Of a DNA stretch of 64,000 nt, positions 1 to 10,898 are shown piece by piece (the first letter of the stretch is position 1; the number at the start of each line of letters is the position of its first letter). This DNA comes from Atrina japonica (taxonomy: Eukaryota > Mollusca > Bivalvia > Pterioida > Pinnidae), in assembly GCA_030159075.1 (NCBI GenBank), contig BROG01000407.1, positions 1-64,000 of the forward strand, given 5' to 3'. Position numbers and translations under genes: made by a program. The notes beneath the pieces are model-generated. The model had not been told where the DNA came from and made no database searches. It was given only the letters and a program-made list of their open reading frames with translations.

Positions 1-1151
1 CTACTGATCATCAACATACTTCAGGTCAGATAGCCTATGGTCCTACTGATCATCAACATGTTTTGCCCGCTGTCTGTCCCTCTGTCACGCCTACGCATTC
101 TCAACTCATCCTACACTTTGAGATGGGTTTCAACGAAACTTGACAGAAATGTTTTATATATAATGCCAAATGTACATGTACCTATGCGCAATTTTCAATT
201 TTATCTGAAAGAACTTGTGGTTTCTATAACTTTATATAGATTCGGTCATTGCCTCTAATAAGTAATACATATTGTGTATCTGCTACTCCTCATCTAGTTG
301 ATGAATTGTTTGTGAATGTTTTGTTGATTTTGTGTCATATAATGATATGGTGTGCCTACTAAGTTACTTTTTGATGACCTAAATAAGTTTTGAGTTTATA
401 TCTGATTGATAATCATTAAGTTGGGATTTCAGTACAATGTATCCATTTCTGTTGTGATTCACAGTAATAACGTCCTTAACATGTTATTGCAAAATTTTGT
501 TTGAAACAATATTACTGCCTTTTACTGAGGCATAGTCCAATTGATTATTACTGCGTATAATGTATTTGAATTCGAGATATTGGGTTTTGAGAGTTTGATT
601 ACTATTGACATCCCTGTTCAGATTTTGTCCTTTAAAATCAATATTTTTACCCTTTAATGAAATTTAGTTTTTGTATGAGAAAAAAATTATTATAGAGGAA
701 ATAACGGTTGGTAGGTTGGTAGAAGTATGATTGCTTCCTTTGTTTTGCAGACTTCTGAAATTACACAATAACTTCAAAGTTGACTAAGATTAACACACAG
801 GTATGATACTTCACCATTTAAATCAGGCTGAAATGTACTCACCGTTACCCTACCTTTATTCAAGACCGATTGTTTGTTTAAATAATTGGGTTTTAAGCCA
901 CATTCAACAAGAGATTGCGGTTACAATGTTCCCAGAAAACTACACTCCAATGAAGATAAGATAATGTTTAAAATACTATAAAACTCGACACAATATACAC
1001 TAAACGCTGTTGACACAAGAATAAGACCATACATCAAGTTGTAATATATCTATCATGTTTGCTCTTTTTGATAAACCAGGGTTTTACCATAAAATTGGAA
1101 CCTGGTCATTTTTGGTAAAACATAAGGTGAGAACATGATATATCATTTAAA
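1..1151. other. Non-coding, AT-rich; no gene seen
   Basis: No convincing open frame, splice-framed exon or RNA gene is visible. An 18-bp motif (CTACTGATCATCAACAT) occurs twice within the first 60 bases, suggesting the edge of a tandem or interspersed repeat that extends outside the window. The 73-codon open frame at 37-258 has no recognisable domain and is probably chance. Confidence 0.5.
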
Positions 1152-1351
1152 ATTGCAAATCTGTCATATACTGCATAACTGCAAATCTGTCATATACTGC
1201 ATAACTGCAAATCGGTCATATACTGCATAACTGCAAATCTCTAATATACTACATAACTGTAAATTTGTCATATACTACATAACTGCAAATCTGTCATATA
1301 CTGCATAACTGCAAATCTGTCATATACTGCATAACTGCAAATCTGTCATAC
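1152..1351. repeat. 26-bp minisatellite, left array
   Basis: About eight tandem copies of a 26-bp unit, consensus GCAAATCTGTCATATACTGC followed by ATAACT, with point variation. The same unit resumes at 3226-3776 on the far side of a Penelope-like fragment, so the retroelement copy lies inside, or was joined to, one satellite field. Confidence 0.9.
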
Positions 1352-3225
1352 ATGATGTCACTTTTTCATCTCTTTTACCTTACGTTAACAAAAAATTGGG
1401 TCTTCATCACATTCGCAGCAAACTTTATTCTGTTCCTTTTACAAATCTCAATAAACTTTCCAAGAAGCAAGAATAAACCCCTACACGGATTCTTCAACCC
1501 CAGAATACATACTGAACTCCATTATAATGGACATCGCTTATCAAAGACTGTTTAAGCCTGCACGCGTCACGAACGATGACTGTTCTGAACAGAAACGTCT
1601 TTTTCTTAAACTTAAATTCACAAATAAAGGCATAGACGCTTTTAGCATTGGCAATGTTCTAAATCACAAAAAAAGTTCAGTCCTGTATTCCACCATATTT
1701 TAAACTGAAGTCCACGCCTTGCATTTCATACAGCTATACACCTAGCATCGCATACAAGCTATTCAATTACAAACAGGTTTTGCAGTGCCTATACATCAAC
1801 CATCTTCTACACAACACTGTCACATGTTCATGTGCTTCATCTCCTTTCAAATACAATACTATCGGGCATGTCATTACCAGCGACGTATCTATTGTTGAAA
1901 ATGAAAGCCTAAAAAATCTTATTTTAAGGGGCCCTAAATACCGGGAAGCCCGTTCCTTTAATTGGCGTCAGAATTTCAGTTTTGTTATGGATTCTGTCGA
2001 AGATTATGCCAGACGATGGGCCAAACATGAAGACGTAGAACCAGACACTTTGTCTGAATGGCTGAAAGCCATACGATGGTTGATAAAATCTCGTATTCGA
2101 AAACTTAAAGGGACTATGAAAACACGTTATCCCTCTGTTTTTAATGATCCAGAAGTAGTAACTGAACTGGATAGGTTACATGACCAATATGTACTGGTAC
2201 CAGCAGACAAAGCCTCAAATAATATAGTTTTTATTTGTAAGGCACATTACTTTAATTGTTTATTAGAAGAACTTTGGTTTAATACGAATTCTGGAAATCC
2301 TACATATACACGTAGCTCACTTTCAAAGGACGAGATCCTTCAAAATCACGTGTCCGTATTACGCTCATTTGATATACCTACAACGAATACCGATTTCGAG
2401 CTGGGAAGCAATTGTGCTCCTTTATTGGCCAACCTGTTCCTTTATTCACACAAAGCAGACTTCATTCAGAAACTGCTGAATCAAAAGAAGAAAAAGTTAG
2501 CGGTGTCCTTTAATTTAACATTTAGATATATCGACGACGTTTTGTCAATTAATAATGACAATTTTCATACATATGTCAATGCGATATATCCCAGCGAGCT
2601 AGAAATTAACGATACAACAGAATCAAGCACACACGCTTCATACTTAGACATTTTACTTAATATAAACACAGACGGGAAATTAGCAACTAAGCTATACGAT
2701 AAACGCGACGATTTCGGCTTTCCCATCGTAAATTTTCCACATTAAAGTAGTAATATCCCTCAGTCACCCGCATATGGAGTTTATATATTTTACAAATGAT
2801 CCGATATGCCAGGGCGTGCACAACATGAAGATTTCATATACAGAGGTAAACTACTCACTGACAAATTATTGACACAGGGATATCGAAAACCGCGTTTAAT
2901 GTCAACGTTCCGCAAATTTTACGGTCGGTATATTAGTCTTGTTTGCGACTACTCTATTTCACTAAGTGAAATGTTGAGTTGCCTTTTCGTTGGCGGTTGT
3001 TGAGACGTCTGTACCAATTGTGACGAGGATACACTCCTCACTTGTTTCATTTGACTTGAATGTGGACTCACGGCGGGTTTGACCGGTCGACAGGGGATGC
3101 TTACTCCTCCATGGCACCTGATCCCACCTCTTGGTTTCCAGAGGTCTGTGTTTGTCCATTTTTACCGGATTTGTATCTGTGTCCTGGACAATCTATTGAT
3201 TTATACTTAAGTATCTGAAATTTTT
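1352..3225 (+). mobile_element. Penelope-like retroelement, 5'-truncated and internally deleted copy A
   Basis: Protein-level matches to the longer copy at 32.8 kb run through this stretch. The longest open piece is 1780-2745 (321 codons). It includes an N-terminal region with cysteine-rich CSCASSPF, then jumps at about 2402 directly to the reverse transcriptase motif NCAPLLANLF and the catalytic YIDD box. Compared with copy C, roughly 500 bp coding for the middle of the reverse transcriptase is missing. The 3' tail contains the shared untranslated motif ACTCACGGCGGG, here with a variant base. Assignment to Penelope-like elements rests on the RT motifs and on a C-terminal GIY-YIG-like segment seen in copy C. 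A non-functional copy. Confidence 0.7.
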
Positions 3226-3776
3226 ATATCATATATTGCATAACTGCAAATCTGCCATATATATTATACAACTGCAAATCTGTCATATACTAGAGAACTG
3301 CAAATCTGTCATATACTCAATAACTGCAAATCTGTCATATACTGCATAACAGCAAATCTGTCATATACTAGAGAACTGCAAGTCTGTCATATACTCAATA
3401 ACTGCAAATCTGTCATATACTGCATAACTGCAAATTTGTCATATACTCAATAACTGCAAATCTGTCATATACTGCATAACTACAAATATGTCATATACTA
3501 GAGAACTGCAAATCTGTCATATACTCAATAACTGCAAATCTGTCATATACTGCATAACTGCAAATATGTCATACACTAGAGAACTGCAAATCTGTCATAT
3601 ACTCAATAACTGCAAATCTGTCATATACTGCATAACTGCAAATTTGTCATATACTATATAACTGCAAGTCTATCATATACTGCATAACTGCAAATCTGTC
3701 ATATACTGCATAACTGCAAATATGTCATATACTAGAGAACTGCAAATCTGTCATATACCGCAGAACTGCAAATCTA
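3226..3776. repeat. 26-bp minisatellite, right array
   Basis: About twenty copies of the same 26-bp unit as 1152-1351, in the same orientation. Variants alternate in a higher-order pattern: units with ACTGCATAACTG, ACTCAATAACTG and ACTAGAGAACTG recur in order, which points to amplification of multi-unit blocks. Confidence 0.9.
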
Positions 3777-6477
3777 ACAAAACTAATTTTCAACCATGTT
3801 AAAAACCATTAACCATATTCGAAAGTTTTCTGACAATAAATTCACCCTTAGCGTGAACATATTGTCTGTAAACTGGTTCTTTTATAGCAAAAAGATGGGT
3901 TGAAACTAATTTCGGTTTTCTCGTGTATCACTTGCAGTGTCCAACTACTCCGGGAAACTGTCGTAACCACCTCCGGAGGTGTCTTAGTGGTTTGCATGCA
4001 GTCCAAAACATGAAAAAGATGGTAGCGAAGGCGTAACTGTAATTAAATAAGTGAAAAATTCGCATGCAAAAACACTTAATAGACTATTTCAACCACTTTT
4101 AAAAACAAATTATTCACACAAAACCTATTCCATCATGTAAATAATTTTGCATGCAAAATCTCCAAAATTTGGATGCAAGTTTAAGAAGTGTATATTAATT
4201 CAGTAGGAATGATTCAAAATTTGAAGAGGATGAAATGTTATCACGAAAAGTAAATTTCACAGATTTAAGAATAAGTGAGCAAGAATAGTTAATCATTCTT
4301 ATGTAAATATTTCTCTTCTCATCGCCTTTATTAGTTTGACAAAAAAGGACGTTTTGTGAAACTTAAGCCAATATTACCAATACAAATCAATAAAAAACAT
4401 ACCTGCAACGTGCTAACGTATTTTTGTAACTGAAGTGTATTTTGTCAGTCAGAGTACTGTACATAATTACCTGTACAGCTAACGATATTATTCCAAGATT
4501 AAGTTTCACCCGACGATGAAATGTTGACATCCAATAAAGTCTGATGAGAAGTATGTTTACAATAGACTCAAGGTAAAAGATGAATGGAGTTTTTAATAAA
4601 TACTGGATGTTATAAATGTCATTGAAACTTACCTGTTTTGAAATGTAGGTAGTTGTTTACTGCATGATATCACCCTGCTCTGACTGAATTCATTCAATTT
4701 CACCTTTTTGTATTCTTCGTCAACACCGTAAAGTTTTACAAACACTTTCGTATGTGTTGAAACATCTCATTATTTTGGCAGACCATCTGCCTGTATGAAG
4801 GATAAAATTCATTCATTATTTCAGATGCCTCCACACTTTAAAATGATATCTTTGAAGCTGATCTGATGGATGCTAAAACAATCATTTCTTGACTGACAGC
4901 CCATATTTTGCCTACTGATGTGCATGTAATCTTTATAACTGACGTATTAACTCATAGCTGTATACACGTAAGACGCACTTTTAAACGAAAAGTAATACGT
5001 CTATTGACTTCTATGTTCGTGTAACCACCGCAGTATCCGGGACATTGATATATGCATAATCTGTATAAGGTTACAATAAACGATGGCGTAATAGAGGTTA
5101 AACATTTTAGGAGAAATACATTTCAGAAAATACATGTTACTTACATGGACAGAATCAGGAAAATTCAGCAACGTTCTGCAAATATGATAAAACCTTGTAA
5201 AAGTACTGTAGGTGTCGGAAATGGTTTGTCTAACGTATGTGATATATTCTCAAACCTTTAACTTGAAAACATTCGCGTTTTTAATGTTCAATAAAGCTGT
5301 ATTAGTAATAAAGATCACAGAAAGCTCCATTTATAATATATGTGTGAGAAAATAAACTTGTATTCTACTATTTCATGCTTACAAACCTCTTGTTATTACT
5401 GTTTAATTTACATATATTCGATAGCGGTTATCTCAATAACATAAAAACACATAACACTCTGACTCACGTGCAGTACGCACCCACATACACAACATTAAAC
5501 AAACCATGGCAAGAACAATATACTATATTGGTATATTGATCTTGTCAGGTTTCGTTAAGTTTCAACTTAACAAGTATAGACTGGTAAGTTTCTTTAAGCT
5601 GAGGTGTCGTGAGAATAAAGGTACAAGGTTACATAATTGAGGGTTTGTTCAACACAGATGTAGAGAAACGTGCTTTAAATCAAACGTATATTTTTGGATA
5701 AAAACGTGTCATACCTGATATGTATAAATATATTGAAGAAAGAACTCAAGGAAAGATAGCCTACTTTCTAATTTCAATGCGTTATTTCGAAATCTAGAAT
5801 CTATAACCAGTTCTGAAATACTTTTAATGCATAATCCAGAGTCGTACTAGGAGAAGCATTGGGAGGGAGTAGCCACTGGTTTGGATAAATATCGCTACAT
5901 CTAGAAAAGGAACAAGATAAGTAAGATATCTTAATCAGACTCTCGAGTATATAATTATTAAATATTACATTACAGAGTGACTTTCACTATATATTGATGA
6001 TATAAAATGTTGAGTATATATAAGGTATATATAATCCACTTATAACGATATCGTATATAACGGTTATAGCTAGGATATTTACTTTCTAGGGAAAACGTAT
6101 TTCAAACTATCTACTGTAAACCAACCAGTTGTGCATGCCCAGATAGGACTTTTAAGGTTTGGGAAGTATTGATGGTTTTATAAGATATTGGCATATGATC
6201 AGCCTCGGATGCTAATTTGTGGTCATCTAATTTCGAAATTACAGTTACATTGCACATCTATAGCAAGCTTGAAACTACTTTACCTGTATCACTGGTTTGC
6301 ATGTATATTTTCTAGTCTGGATAATTAAGCCATAACAAAGAAATCATCAACGTTGTTATCACAATGTACGGTACTTACTGTATAGCAATAATGCAACTTT
6401 CAGGTATAAAGTGTCTACATAGAGATTCAAAATGACGCAATAATTAATCAACATGTCCAGAGTAACAAATAATACGT
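3777..6477. other. Non-coding stretch; no gene seen
   Basis: AT-rich sequence with no supported coding exon. A 69-codon open frame at 5052-5261 has no recognisable motif and no matching splice structure, so it is not called. Confidence 0.5.
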
Positions 6478-6692
6478 TTGATGTAAATATATGTCTTATA
6501 TATTAATTATTCAGTATTCTCTTTTCCTTACTGCATGGTTATCCGATACATTGATGTAAATATATGTCCTCTCAATTACTTATTCAGTATTCTCTTTTCC
6601 TAACTGCATGGTTATCTGATACAGTGATGTAAATATATCTTCTCGATTACTTATTCAGTATTCTCTTTTCCTTACTGCATGGTTATCAATAC
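6478..6692. repeat. Tandem repeat, unit about 70 bp, three copies
   Basis: Three consecutive copies of a unit containing GATGTAAATATAT, TATTCAGTATTCTCTTTTCC and ACTGCATGGTTATC, with small indels. No coding capacity. The flanks 6693-7974 hold no recognised gene. Confidence 0.8.
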
Positions 6693-7974
6693 AACATGAC
6701 CTGGTGACAATAGAGGAAATAGATATACTTTCCCAGTCTCTGTTATTTTTACATCACGTACTTACGTATTTAACGCTGTCTGTGAAACAGGAAGGCGTCA
6801 GTTGAATCAGACATGTTGAAATACTTCCCAGAGTACGAAGAAAATGAGTAATGGGATAATCGAAAATAACTCTGAAACTTGAGTTTTGTTTTCTGCTAGT
6901 TTGCCAAGTAATATTAGCTCATGAAAACATAAACCATTGACTTCTTTGGATTACGTCAGTTTATGAACAACACTGTATTGGCAATCTGTTTTTCCTCCGT
7001 ATTTTTATCACATGAATGTCATTGTTTGGCATCAGCAGTCATAATGAATCTAATTATAAGAAACACTGATTGCACCTCTCGGGCCCATGTGAATTATCGG
7101 GATTGTCATTTATTTATTTTTTCAATTATTACCATGTTTACTTGTCATAGGTAAAACTGCAAGAGGAATTGAAGTTTATTATCATGCGGAAACAATCTTG
7201 ATATTATACGCGCATTAGTAGTAATGCTGTGTATGAAAATGTCAATGTCAAAGAAATCTACACATATCACTATGACATTGTTGAAATCCTCGTATGTAGG
7301 TCTGACTTATTTACACTGTATTCTAGCATTTTTGACAATTTCTGATCTGATTCAGATATCAAACAGGATATACAACACGTGGAGTTATAGTAAACATGTA
7401 AACATGTAATTCATGTACATGTATTACAAACCGTAGTAACAAATACTTAAATGACATACAAGTGGTGACGTCATATTAAACATACAGGCAGATAAAGGAT
7501 GTACGAATATGTAGATCTCAATTGTACTGCACTAATGAAATATTTTGCTAAATGGTTTAGCACCGGTTTACCTATGTTTGATAGTAGCTAAACTAATTAA
7601 AGCACAGTCATGGCCAGTTTTAAATTAAAATCCATCCATGTAAAATAGACACAGATTATATAACAATAAAATATAACTCGTCTCCGATGGCATTAATAGC
7701 ATGAGGATGACAAGTCATAAATGCGTATATTTAATCTAAATGTCAAGACTTATGGATTAATAGTATCCGGTTGATGTAACGATGTAGGAGATCCGGATGG
7801 CACTCTTAATTTTACAAATGATAGTCAAACGGGACGATTCATACTACAAATATCTCCCGGAACACTTCTTTTCAATCGTCTTTCTCAGTAGCATTTACTA
7901 TTGATGGCTTAACGATACGGCAAACGTTTTGACGTCTGTTTCGTTTTTCTATCTAAACTGTTTAGATAGCCGGC

Positions 7975-8235
7975 CTGGCTCAGTCTGTTACACGCTCGAA
8001 TTTTGATCGTGAGGTCGTGAGGTCGTGAGTTCGAGTCCAACCGGCGGCAGGTTGATTTCTTGTCCTGCAGATGAGATAGTAAAAACCGAGGTCCTGCGTC
8101 ACAGTAGGTGTGGGCACGTTAAAGAACCTTCAGTGTCCAATGGCCATAAGTGTCGAGCATAGGCAACAAATTTGAAGTCCTTCACCATCATTTGGTGAAG
8201 TTTTTATTTGAGTGGGACGTTAAACAACAATACAA
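7975..8235 (+). repeat. tRNA-derived SINE, mollusc type
   Basis: A tRNA-like head starts near 7975 with an A-box-like TGGCTCAGTCTG, and a perfect polymerase III B box (GTTCGAGTC) lies at 8029-8037. It is followed by a body containing GGTGTGGGCACGTTAAAGA and, at the end, GTGGGACGTTAAACAACAA, an arrangement typical of mollusc SINEs. SINEs are copied by LINE enzymes. An internal GAGGTCGT duplication sits between the boxes. Target duplications are not evident, suggesting an old copy. Confidence 0.7.
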
Positions 8236-8878
8236 CAACGACATAAAGTGTTCTGGATAAGAATCAAAAGTGAATATTAGAAAAACGTCAGGACCTCTTT
8301 CAGCTTTTAAATTCACTTTTAATACGTAAAATTGAACTAAAGCACTATGGTTACTTGGATGAAAGTTTGGTGACCGTTTTGCCTTTGATTACTATGTTTC
8401 AATAAATGTATCGTAGGATTCTATTATTGTGGATTGTCACAATTCTACATCTCTTGCAGTAATAGGAATTTTTTACAGCAAATATTCCATTTGAATCTAA
8501 GGGTGATACGTTATAAGCTGTATTAACCTTCTCAAAGGTGGGAAGACTATTCCCGTTGGAAATTATATTGTCATATAACAGCATATCCATTGGGAAGCTT
8601 TTGTGTGGGACCATTAATACATCGATTGAATAATCATCTTTTCTCGATGATGATCGAGTGTGTCACGTATATATCAAAGTTCACTGGTATTTGTTTGAAA
8701 ACACTAGCTAGGACATTCAAGAACATATCATTCTAGCACTCTGCGTCACAAAATTCAATTCTGTGCCACAAAATTCATTTTTCTCAGCTCATTTCCATAT
8801 TATTCGATACTGCTACCCAAATATCGTGTTATATAAATAAACTGGCATTATTTTGTCGAGTATCTAGACGTTGGTTGG
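8236..8878. other. Non-coding flank of the Polinton; no gene seen
   Basis: No gene seen. This is the left host flank. Its last six bases before the element (8879-8884, GATGAA) are the target site duplicated on the right side at 28738-28743. Confidence 0.6.
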
Positions 8879-8884
8879 GATGAA

Positions 8885-9120
8885 TGTGTGTTGTATAATA
8901 ACAGTTCTGGATCACTTTTCATTCCATGGTCCAATTGTACCACTAAACCTCTCTATTCTAGTGGATTGAATCATACCTGGGAATTCCCCCGAATACCTGG
9001 GTGGCAATCGACCGCGACGAATTCCGAGAAACGGCGGCGAGATCCCCACTTCCGAGAAATCGATGAATCGCGAATGTTACGGGTATTGTATTAACATTAT
9101 AAAAAATAGAAATTATATAA
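8885..9120 (+). repeat. Polinton 1 left terminal inverted repeat
   Basis: About 236 bp matching the reverse complement of 28536-28737 plus 22489-22523, with a few mismatches. The inner edge is AT-rich and lies 22 bp from the start codon of the first inward-facing gene (9143), so the repeat probably carries that gene's promoter. Confidence 0.95.
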
Positions 9121-9142
9121 GAAATAACATGATTAATCAAAA

Positions 9143-9832
9143 ATGGGTACGAGTGATAAAGCATGCAAAATTAATGTTGGTCAGTTTGACTTAAATAAGT
9201 TAAAAGTCGAAAAACCTAGAAAAGGAAAGAACGGCAACTCTTTCGCTAATATAGTATATCACTACGATGATGACATCTATCAACCTCTTAGAATACAAAC
9301 TCCCACCTTATTTTCGTATGGAGTAAGTGATACCTATGATACATATACTATATCATTAGTTTTTGATCACGATGATAAGTATAGAAAGGAACAAGATCAG
9401 TTTGAGGAAGTTATCCAAAAGATTGAACAATTTATTAGAACAGAAACGGAGAAACATAAGACTGTTTTTAAAGATAATGGTAGAAAGAAGCCAATCATCT
9501 ATGACGATCTTGAGATCTTAAAAGTTCGGAATGGCAAGCCTCTTGTTATTTACGCAAAACTTAAAATGGACCAAGGAGAAATAAAAACTATGTTTATGAA
9601 ACAAACAAAAGAAGGAAAGGTTGATTTAAAACCATCAGATTATATAGATAAAGCTTGTAAAGTTATTACTGTTTTAACATTTAGTTCTGTTTTTATCGGA
9701 CCTGCAAACGAATCCATTAAACCGTCTGTGGATGTTGTTGCTGTTAGGAAAGTAGTTAAGGGAAGTAAGCTATCTGATGAGATGGTAGACGAAATCGACT
9801 ACGAGCCTACCTCAGACGATGATGATGAATAA
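9143..9832 (+). CDS. Polinton protein with acidic tail, candidate single-strand DNA-binding protein
   Basis: 229 residues, intact. I do not recognise a catalytic motif. Features seen: a basic N-terminal segment (KVEKPRKGKNG, about residues 22-32), a mixed alpha/beta middle including PLRIQTPTLFSYGV (about 48-61), and a strongly acidic C-terminus ending EPTSDDDDE. A basic body with an acidic tail is typical of replication single-strand DNA-binding proteins of phages and viruses, and the gene's place next to the left TIR, mirroring the polymerase at the right TIR, fits an early replication role. That function is inference. Transcription is probably driven from the TIR. It is followed after 29 bp by the zinc-ribbon gene in the same direction. 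Confidence 0.6.
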   Translation: MGTSDKACKINVGQFDLNKLKVEKPRKGKNGNSFANIVYHYDDDIYQPLRIQTPTLFSYGVSDTYDTYTISLVFDHDDKYRKEQDQFEEVIQKIEQFIRTETEKHKTVFKDNGRKKPIIYDDLEILKVRNGKPLVIYAKLKMDQGEIKTMFMKQTKEGKVDLKPSDYIDKACKVITVLTFSSVFIGPANESIKPSVDVVAVRKVVKGSKLSDEMVDEIDYEPTSDDDDE

Positions 9833-9861
9833 TAATTGAAATAACATAAAAAAAAATTTCT

Positions 9862-10209
9862 ATGTATAATAAAATGACTAGTTTATTAAATAAAATGTTC
9901 CATAGTATCGGGATAGAGCCGAATGACAAAACGACGTGTCAGATGCCTATACACGTTAGAAGGATTCGTGATTCTCCATGTCCTCAGAAGACCGCTCCGG
10001 ATTCGATCTTTTGTTCTATTCACCATAAATATATGAAAAAACGCGATTTTCGTCCTTTGAAATTTTGTGAATCGTGTGGAAAATGGATGTTTGATTCTAC
10101 TCCCCACACCACGTGTCGTTCCTGCGATAACAGAAAACAACGAGGCCATTATTATTATATAAAGTATAGAGGACCCCCTAAAACATGCGGAAGACCCCGA
10201 AAGTACTAA
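9862..10209 (+). CDS. Small cysteine-rich (zinc-binding) protein with AT-hook-like tail
   Basis: 115 codons; a second in-frame ATG at 9892 would give a slightly shorter protein. Cysteines are arranged as paired knuckles: CPQK...FCSIHH in the first half, then CESC...CRSC in the second, a plausible zinc ribbon. The C-terminus is basic and ends CGRPRKY, containing the GRP core of an AT-hook. Together these suggest a DNA-binding regulator, possibly early, but no family is recognised. It converges on the packaging ATPase gene; the two stops are separated by 22 bp that hold a perfect hairpin (10215-10232). Confidence 0.6.
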   Translation: MYNKMTSLLNKMFHSIGIEPNDKTTCQMPIHVRRIRDSPCPQKTAPDSIFCSIHHKYMKKRDFRPLKFCESCGKWMFDSTPHTTCRSCDNRKQRGHYYYIKYRGPPKTCGRPRKY

Positions 10210-10214
10210 TTTAT

Positions 10215-10232
10215 ATTTACAAAAATGTAAAT
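10215..10232. terminator. Hairpin between convergent genes (zinc protein / ATPase)
   Basis: Perfect 7-bp stem ATTTACA/TGTAAAT with a 4-nt A loop, filling the spacer between the stop of the + gene (10209) and the stop of the - ATPase gene (10232). Its place and symmetry suit a two-way transcription-end or polyadenylation signal. Function is inferred. Confidence 0.5.
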
Positions 10233-10868
10233 TATTGTATAAACTTATACCCCGTCGGTTGTTCCGTACACAAGATTAATTTAGAATGTTTGTGCTGCGA
10301 CAGCGCGTGCTTGAGGCGTCGCTTTTCTGCATCGTCGGGGATGACGTCGTTCTCGTCCAAACATTCGTTGTAGCGTAAAACATGTCTTTTGGTATAGAAA
10401 GAGCGCAACCCATTTGACCTGCGTGCGAAAATCTTTTGACGCGCTATTATATCTTTGCGTTAATATCCACACGGACTGGTTGGCATGTCTCCCCGAAAAC
10501 GCCAACATGGACAAGGCGTCCGCTTTCTTTTTGATCTGTCTCGTCGCCGAACATTCGTCTATGATGTACAATGTGGACGTCCCTTTGTATTTGTCGTAAA
10601 AATGTCGCAACATGTCCTGTAATTTCTCTTCTCCCGTTTTCGACACGGGGTTGACGATGACGACGCGTTTGTCTTTCGGGTGTTTGAGATCGTCCCCAAT
10701 CCATTTTCTCGATTTGTAGGCTCTGTTGAACTCGATCGAAGGGCACAGGATCACGATGTGCTCGAAGAAATCTTTGTATTCGGTTTCCAACAGATCGAGG
10801 ACAAACTCCGTCTTCCCGCAACCGGTGGCCCCCACGATCATGGCGGAATGAGGTTGTTGAATGTACAT
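10232..10868 (-). CDS. DNA-packaging ATPase (A32/FtsK-HerA type), frameshifted near the 3' end
   Basis: Walker A GATGCGKT at residues 13-20 and Walker B-like YIIDEC at 101-106 match the packaging ATPases of Polintons and related capsid viruses, which pump the genome into preformed capsids. The conserved LAFSGRH and ILTQRYN segments follow. The uninterrupted frame runs to 10281 but its last ~38 codons are out of frame: the family's conserved C-terminal region is found in another frame down to a stop at 10232-10234. The break is near 10385 in a run of four A's; the homologue at 58.2 kb has three there. It could be mutation or assembly error. The gene lies directly downstream of the capsid gene on the same strand, 30 bp apart. 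Confidence 0.88.
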
Positions 10869-10882
10869 TTTTTAATGACTCT

Positions 10883-10898
10883 AAATTTTTAAAAATTT
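10883..10898. promoter_or_regulatory. AT-only palindrome between capsid and ATPase genes
   Basis: The 30-bp spacer contains the perfect palindrome AAATTTTTAAAAATTT right after the capsid stop. It could serve capsid transcript ending and/or ATPase initiation. With only A and T, chance is a real alternative. Confidence 0.3.

Noticed and set aside
1152..3776. CRISPR array (short regular repeats)
   Set aside because: The units are directly tandem with no unique spacers, and the DNA is animal nuclear sequence.
8029..8037. Functional tRNA gene at the B-box sequence
   Set aside because: The cloverleaf is incomplete and followed by a SINE body and tail; it is a tRNA-derived SINE.
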